This document shows positions 13,710 to 17,773 of a stretch of 17,773 nt of DNA, piece by piece; position 1 is the first letter of the stretch; each line of letters begins with the position of its first letter. This DNA is from SHZI01 sp964407855 (GTDB lineage Bacteria; Pseudomonadota; Gammaproteobacteria; Steroidobacterales; GCA-2729495), in contig CAYOXI010000051.1 in NCBI GenBank assembly GCA_964407855.1, forward strand, positions 1-17,773, given 5' to 3'. Under the pieces are notes generated by a model. That model was not told the origin of the DNA. It saw only the letters and a list, made by a program, of their open reading frames with translations, and searched no databases. Position numbers and translations under genes: made by a program.

Positions 13710-14998
13710 CAGCCGCAGGCCATCACGCCTATTCTGCGACCGAGTTCGATGCTCTCCGAGATTCCCCTGTCCTCAGGATAGTAGTACGAGGTATCCGCGA
13801 CCCACAGGCCCTTGACGGGTAGCGCGATGGGTGGCAATTGCCGCAAGAAGCCCGGCGGGCAAATGGGCTGCGCAAACCTGTACCGACTTGCCCGCATGTC
13901 CAGGATGTCCGCGTCATTGATCACCGGATTGATCCTCTTCATGTACGTTCGTACCCTTGCCAGAAAGACTGAGTCGTCCTCCGAGTACTTGGGGTTTTCG
14001 GCTGGCATGTAAAAGGGCACGTAGACGATGCTGCTTTCAAGAGGGCGCAAGTTCGTGTATTCAACCAGCCCCGGTATGTCCATCTCGCGATCGTTGATAT
14101 TCAACCAGAAATTCTCGCTGAGCGGTCGCTTGAGCTTGGCAATGACGCACACCACGGCGATGTTTTGCACCGAGCGATAGGCATCGAGCATGTCGCTTGG
14201 CAGATCAGGGATCAGCCTGGGAACAAAGGGCAAAGGCACGGTGCTGATAACCTTTCCAAACGCCTCGCGCTGTCCGCTGGCCAACTGAACACCCCATACA
14301 GAGCCATCTTCCAGGATGACCTTCGCGACCGGGCAAGACAGACGGACCTCTCCACCCTTCTGTTCGATCGCAGACTTGAGTTCACGAAGCAGGGTGTCCG
14401 AACCACCCTCGAGATAACCCAGTTTCTCGTGAAACAGGTTGTAACGGGAGCGTCCTATGCGTCTGATGCGACTCCAGATCCAGGCGGCTGACAGGTTCTC
14501 GCTGTAATGATAGAACTTGTATTCGAACAGGCGGCGCCAAAGCACTTCATAGGCCTCTGTTCCGACCCAGCGCTTGATCCATCCAGTAGCTTCGACGTTA
14601 TCGAGACGCCTCCAGTCAGACCGCTTTGTCGCGAGGTACGCATGCAGTCCGTAGCGGAGTTTTGCCACCAGCCCGAGCCCGCGAAAACGCAGCAAGGCAA
14701 TGGGATTTCCCCACGGCTGGAGACGTCCCTGGTACCAATACCCCATCTTGGTCTTGGTCCAGCGCATCTTGTCAGCGATACCGAGCTCCTCCAGCATGTC
14801 GAGGAACGCCTTATCGGACGTGCAGTGGAAATGGTAGTAGCGCTCTATTTGAAGGCCTGAGAAATCAAAGCTGGCGGTCATGCCGCCCACCCGATCATCG
14901 GCCTCGAAGACGATCGGCTGGTGGCCCGCCTGCGCCAGCTGATAGGCGACAGCCAGGCCCATGGGGCCCGCACCTAGTACTGCGATACGCTCAGCCAT
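13709..14998 (-). CDS. NAD(P)/FAD-dependent amine oxidase-like oxidoreductase
   Basis: The 429-residue protein begins with a dinucleotide-binding motif, AVLGAGPMGLAVAY (GxGxxG at 9-14), and continues with VFEADDRVGGM, the usual ribose-contacting region of HemY/amine-oxidase-type flavoproteins. The C-terminus has LWVADTSYYYPEDRGISESI, a family FAD-contact region. Relatives of this COG1232 type, some near UDP-galactopyranose mutase, are frequent in surface-polysaccharide clusters, where their reactions are often unknown. It lies between an epimerase-like gene (3-bp gap) and the GtrA gene (1-bp overlap), so the three form one operon. An oxidation or isomerisation of a lipid- or nucleotide-linked sugar is likely; the substrate cannot be read from sequence. 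Confidence 0.8.
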   Translation of the reverse strand: MAERIAVLGAGPMGLAVAYQLAQAGHQPIVFEADDRVGGMTASFDFSGLQIERYYHFHCTSDKAFLDMLEELGIADKMRWTKTKMGYWYQGRLQPWGNPIALLRFRGLGLVAKLRYGLHAYLATKRSDWRRLDNVEATGWIKRWVGTEAYEVLWRRLFEYKFYHYSENLSAAWIWSRIRRIGRSRYNLFHEKLGYLEGGSDTLLRELKSAIEQKGGEVRLSCPVAKVILEDGSVWGVQLASGQREAFGKVISTVPLPFVPRLIPDLPSDMLDAYRSVQNIAVVCVIAKLKRPLSENFWLNINDREMDIPGLVEYTNLRPLESSIVYVPFYMPAENPKYSEDDSVFLARVRTYMKRINPVINDADILDMRASRYRFAQPICPPGFLRQLPPIALPVKGLWVADTSYYYPEDRGISESIELGRRIGVMACG

Positions 14999-15001
14999 GT
15001 C

Positions 15002-15934
15002 TCAAAAGTCCAGCGTGATTCCAGAGTACCGGGGGTCATTGAAGGTTTCGCGGACTGCGTCCCTGAACGGCGTGTAACGAACGTCGAAGATGGTCGGCCA
15101 GTCAATCACCTCGAACTCGTCTTTCGCGACCAGTGCCTCGAGTTGCTGTGTCGTAAAGGGTGGCGCCTTGTCGAAGCAAGCCCATAACCAGAGCAGGGAA
15201 TAGAACAGGAAATAGGGGATGTGGATGATCGCGGTACGTGCGGCGATCGCCGAGCGAATCTCGCGGATCATGTCGACGTAGTCAATGCTTTCATGGCCCG
15301 AAATATTGAACACGCCCGTCACAGTTCGTCGTTCGAGACAACTGATAATGATTTCGCAGAAGTCCCCGACGTAGAGCGGTTGACGCATATAACGACCATG
15401 CCCAGGAATTGGAAACACCGGGACCTTCCTCATGAAGCGCGACAGCCAGCCGAGATGCTTGCGGTCAAACCATCCGAACATGAGTGTCGGGCGCAGGATG
15501 ATATGCGGAATCGTCGACTCCCGCACGATCCCTTCCTGCGCACGCTTGGTGGTCGTATAGAAATCATTCGCAACCGACTCGATTACCGACGAACTGACGT
15601 GCACCAGGTACGGCACCTCATATCGCTCCATAGCTCGCAGAGCGAGCCGCGTCGAGTCCGCGTTGTTCCGGACGAACTCTTCGAGAAACAGGCCCCCGAT
15701 CTGCGCCTGTAGCATGACAACCGCACTGGCCCCGTCGAAATGACGCTCCCAGGCGCCGCGCTCGGCGAGATCCGCGTACTCGGCAACAACCCATGGCTGA
15801 ACCTTTCGGAGTACATCCAGATTCGCTCGATGCTTGTCCAGGACCACGATGTCAGAGTAGCCTCGTGCCGCCAGACGAGCGACCAGGTTCTGTCCAACCA
15901 ACCCAGCACCACCCGCGAGGACAATTCGTCGCAT
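15002..15934 (-). CDS. NAD-dependent epimerase/dehydratase family protein
   Basis: This extended SDR of about 310 residues begins MRRIVLAGGAGLVGQN, with the GxxGxxG nucleotide motif at 8-14. The catalytic region is HVSSSVIESVANDFYTTTK, with Y126 and K130 in the YxxxK spacing. Further on, LRPTLMFGWFDRKH matches the substrate-binding region of nucleotide-sugar epimerases and reductases. The start could be ATG 15934 or ATG 15940; the first is preferred because GAGA is better spaced before it. An in-frame ATG at 15967 gives an unusual Gln/Ile-rich leader. It is the first gene of a three-gene minus-strand operon, diverging from the membrane-protein gene. It probably modifies a sugar nucleotide or lipid-linked sugar; the precise reaction is unknown. 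Confidence 0.8.
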   Translation of the reverse strand: MRRIVLAGGAGLVGQNLVARLAARGYSDIVVLDKHRANLDVLRKVQPWVVAEYADLAERGAWERHFDGASAVVMLQAQIGGLFLEEFVRNNADSTRLALRAMERYEVPYLVHVSSSVIESVANDFYTTTKRAQEGIVRESTIPHIILRPTLMFGWFDRKHLGWLSRFMRKVPVFPIPGHGRYMRQPLYVGDFCEIIISCLERRTVTGVFNISGHESIDYVDMIREIRSAIAARTAIIHIPYFLFYSLLWLWACFDKAPPFTTQQLEALVAKDEFEVIDWPTIFDVRYTPFRDAVRETFNDPRYSGITLDF

Positions 15935-15991
15935 CTTCATTCTCTGTATGACTTGAATCACCTGCAAAGCTCCGGCAGCGCCTTGTCAGCG

Positions 15992-16021
15992 TTGACAGAG
16001 CCGCGGACCGTGCCATATTGT
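15992..16021 (+). promoter_or_regulatory. Predicted sigma70-type promoter
   Basis: TTGACA at 15992-15997 is a perfect -35 box. It is followed after 18 bp by TATTGT at 16016-16021, a four-of-six match to the -10 consensus. It points toward the membrane-protein gene at 16125 and lies in the gap between divergent transcription units, leaving a leader of about 95 nt. Confidence 0.5.
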
Positions 16022-16124
16022 CGAGCCCGGCATTAGCACCGCTGCGCAGCCGATCCCGTCCAAAACTAGCATCTTTTCGGGTTCCCAGAATGGGCATTCA
16101 GTCACTAAAGACCGGTCTCGCACC

Positions 16125-17291
16125 TTGAATCCCAACGCCCGGGGTGTGCAGACTCGCAACGCACTGCTGCTCGCTATCCTCCTTGGGATAGTGGTGTTCT
16201 ATCTGCTCTACCAGCTTCTTCTCGACTTTTCGCTCGGAGGCAACAACTGGAAGCAGGGCGACTGGTTGATCAACGAGCTGGCCGGGCCCATCCGTCGCGG
16301 ACTGTTCGGATCTATGCTGCTGCGGACCTCGGATTTCATCGAAGTGAATCCACTGCTGCTCCTGATCTTCCTACAGGCGGCGATCGTCATCCTGATTTTC
16401 GCAGTTGTAGGTATGGCCGCCTTCAGGCTCGGTGTGCCTGACAAGCTGCTGCTCTTGTTGCTCTCCCCGGGCTTCGTGATGTTTTTCTGGTTCAACGATC
16501 CTCAGGGATCCGTGCGAAAGGAGATTCTCTCGTATCTCGCGTTTCTGCCCCTGATCGTCGCGGCGCTTAGAGGACGCGGCAGCCTGCTTGCCTGTGCGCT
16601 GTCAATCACTGCCTATGCAATCGCGATGGCAGCGCACGAGGCAAATGTATTCTTCCTGCCCTTTCTGCTGCTCGCCATGTGGCTGGTGTTCCCTCCGAAT
16701 GCCACGGTGACGCTGCGCATTGTAGTGATGGCCATTCCAATCCTGCTGGCCTTAGCGGGTGGGCTGTATGCTTCGGCCAATACGCACGTCCCCGATCCGG
16801 GCGTGATATGCATGCAAGTTATCCAGCGAGGACTCGATCCGCAAATATGCGACGGTGCAATAGAATACCTGGAGCGCGCCCCGGCGGACGCCCGCATGCA
16901 CCCGAGCCGACTCGTCTCCACGCACTTCAGAAACTTCCTGCTTGTTTATGCCGTCTGCCTCATCGGCTTCCGCGTGTTGCTCCAGGGGAGCGCACATCTG
17001 GAGCGATGGCTTTGGGCCATTATGGCGTCGGGCTTGGCCTTTTTCCCAATATATATTCTGGCGGGCGATTACGGACGCTGGCTCAACTTCCACGTCACTT
17101 CGCTTGTTTTGCTTTCCCTCGTATTTCTGCTCAAGTTCCGTCCTGCATGGCTCTATGAGAAGCCTCGCCGCGTGGATTTTGCATGTGTCCTCGCATTCAG
17201 CCTGGTTATCGGGGTATCACATTCGCCCGGTGAATTGATCGACGGTTTCCTGGTGAAGATCGCTCACGGCATCTACGACGCAATCGGATGA
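16125..17291 (+). CDS. Polytopic membrane protein, glycan polymerase- or glycosyltransferase-like
   Basis: This 388-residue, very hydrophobic protein has about eleven predicted transmembrane helices. I do not recognise a named family with certainty. Visible motifs are DWLINELAGPIRRGLFG (46-62) just after the first helix, RKE (131-133), HEAN (171-174) and GDYGRW (314-319). A WLIN...RRGL motif, a charged KE, a HE pair and a D..RW near the C-terminus recur in EpsG/Wzy-like membrane proteins of polysaccharide loci. A long loop around 213-267 with two cysteines separates helices and probably faces the periplasm. The start is a TTG at 16125 without a strong ribosome binding site; GTG 16146 is an alternative. 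Near a lipid-linked pentose pathway, it is a candidate acceptor-side transferase or polymerase. Confidence 0.6.
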   Translation: MNPNARGVQTRNALLLAILLGIVVFYLLYQLLLDFSLGGNNWKQGDWLINELAGPIRRGLFGSMLLRTSDFIEVNPLLLLIFLQAAIVILIFAVVGMAAFRLGVPDKLLLLLLSPGFVMFFWFNDPQGSVRKEILSYLAFLPLIVAALRGRGSLLACALSITAYAIAMAAHEANVFFLPFLLLAMWLVFPPNATVTLRIVVMAIPILLALAGGLYASANTHVPDPGVICMQVIQRGLDPQICDGAIEYLERAPADARMHPSRLVSTHFRNFLLVYAVCLIGFRVLLQGSAHLERWLWAIMASGLAFFPIYILAGDYGRWLNFHVTSLVLLSLVFLLKFRPAWLYEKPRRVDFACVLAFSLVIGVSHSPGELIDGFLVKIAHGIYDAIG

Positions 17292-17325
17292 CCGTCGCCC
17301 AGCCCGCCGCCCGGACTCGCCGGCG

Positions 17326-17550
17326 CTAGAAGAACACTTTGGCCAGGCGCAGGATACCCTGGCTCCATGGCACCCGGTGGGACACCCCGCTGGCGTTGTG
17401 AAACTTGTCAAGGCTGGCCAGGTACCAGCGGTAGTTGCGCACCAGCGCATCCCTGTTCGAGTATCGTGCCTCGTAGCCGAGGATACGCTCGGCTTTTTCG
17501 GTGCTGACAAACGAAACGTTGCTGGCCGTCTCATAAACCCACTTATAGGG
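17326..17550 (-). pseudogene. NAD-dependent epimerase/dehydratase, C-terminal stub
   Basis: Minus-strand translation gives about 75 residues: PYKWVYETASNVSFVSTEKA, ERILGYEARYSNRDALVRNY, then RVPWSQGILRLAKVFF and a stop at 17326-17328. This is the end of a nucleotide-sugar epimerase/dehydratase. All N-terminal parts, including the cofactor-binding motif and catalytic YxxxK, are missing. The break coincides with the start of IS91-type transposase sequence on the other strand near 17550, so that insertion or a later deletion removed the rest. A GTG near 17565 is not a real start. Confidence 0.8.
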
Positions 17551-17551
17551 C

Positions 17552-17773
17552 CGGTTGTCGCTCACCGCTCAGGGTCAGGTGCGCTACACGTTAAAGACGC
17601 CCTACCGGGACGACACCACCCACGTGGTCTTCGAGCCGCTGGAGTTGATGGCGCACATCCCTGTGCGCCACCCTGCGGGCGACCTACGGTCGTCCAAATC
17701 GGCAATCCTGCCGATTTGTCATGGCGCGCCTGGCGGCGCTGGTGCCGAGGCCGCGGGCCCACCTGACGAGGTA
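17552..17773 (+). pseudogene. IS91-family transposase fragment (right copy), interrupted
   Basis: Plus-strand translation gives RLSLTAQGQVRYTLKTPYRD then DTTHVVFEPLE, a strong match to the C-terminal half of IS91-type transposases. At 17648 the frame is broken by a 73-bp hairpin block, after which the family sequence resumes in another frame as MARLAALVPRPRAHLTR up to the window edge. Upstream coding sequence is absent at the junction with the epimerase stub. The gene is inactivated by truncation and by the insertion, which is not a multiple of three. It has the same orientation as the IS91 remnant at the left edge but differs in sequence. Confidence 0.8.
17649..17717. repeat. Cluster of three consecutive hairpins (REP-like insert)
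   Basis: Three back-to-back palindromes are present: a perfect 9-bp stem at 17649-17670 with loop TCCC, an 8-bp stem with one G-T pair at 17677-17695 with loop TAC, and a perfect 9-bp stem at 17696-17717 with loop ATCC. The block is bounded by the 6-bp direct repeat ATGGCG at 17648-17653 and 17721-17726, which looks like a target duplication. Removing one repeat unit (73 bp) restores the IS91 transposase frame. Confidence 0.75.

Noticed and set aside
17649..17717. CRISPR array
   Set aside because: The three hairpins have different sequences and no repeat-spacer periodicity; they form one compact palindromic insert.
1..17773. Circular molecule suggested by shared sequence at both ends
   Set aside because: The shared run at both ends is short; the surrounding IS91 sequence differs (LVPRPRAHLTR versus LVPKSRVHLTR), so these are two different copies.

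Overview
The window is GC-rich chromosomal DNA from a Gram-negative bacterium, most likely a gammaproteobacterium. This rests on the lipoprotein signal, periplasmic c-type haem motifs, IS110/IS3/IS91 remnants and proteobacterial-style polysaccharide genes. No rRNA, tRNA or housekeeping gene fixes the genus. It is an accessory region with a decayed, IS-rich left half and an orderly cell-surface glycan locus on the right.

Left part (1-8598). A broken IS91-type transposase end is interrupted by the tail of an IS3-family element. An IS110-family transposase with a foreign C-terminus follows, then a frameshifted and truncated aldo/keto reductase. The first clearly intact metabolic gene is a PQQ-type sugar dehydrogenase lipoprotein with a C-terminal di-haem domain. 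Next come two pieces of one molybdopterin (isoquinoline 1-oxidoreductase-like) large subunit lying on opposite strands, so the gene was broken by an inversion. An intact SAM methyltransferase follows, then a complete 1.6-kb IS3-family element with matched terminal inverted repeats and an intact DD(35)E transposase.

Right part (8599-17291). Three tightly packed plus-strand genes resemble the mycobacterial route to decaprenyl-phosphoryl-arabinose: a HAD phosphatase fused to a UbiA-type phosphoribosyltransferase, a DprE1-like FAD oxidase and a DprE2-like SDR. An SGNH hydrolase follows. Converging on them is a minus-strand operon of an NAD-dependent epimerase-like protein, an FAD amine-oxidase-like protein and a GtrA membrane protein. 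A divergent plus-strand gene encodes a polytopic membrane protein with a likely sigma70 promoter. Together these look like machinery to make a lipid-linked pentofuranose, move it across the inner membrane, and modify or polymerise a surface glycan.

Right end (17292-17773). The C-terminal stub of a nucleotide-sugar epimerase abuts a second IS91-type transposase fragment in the same orientation as the one at the left edge. That fragment is itself interrupted by a 73-bp block of three consecutive hairpins flanked by a 6-bp direct repeat.
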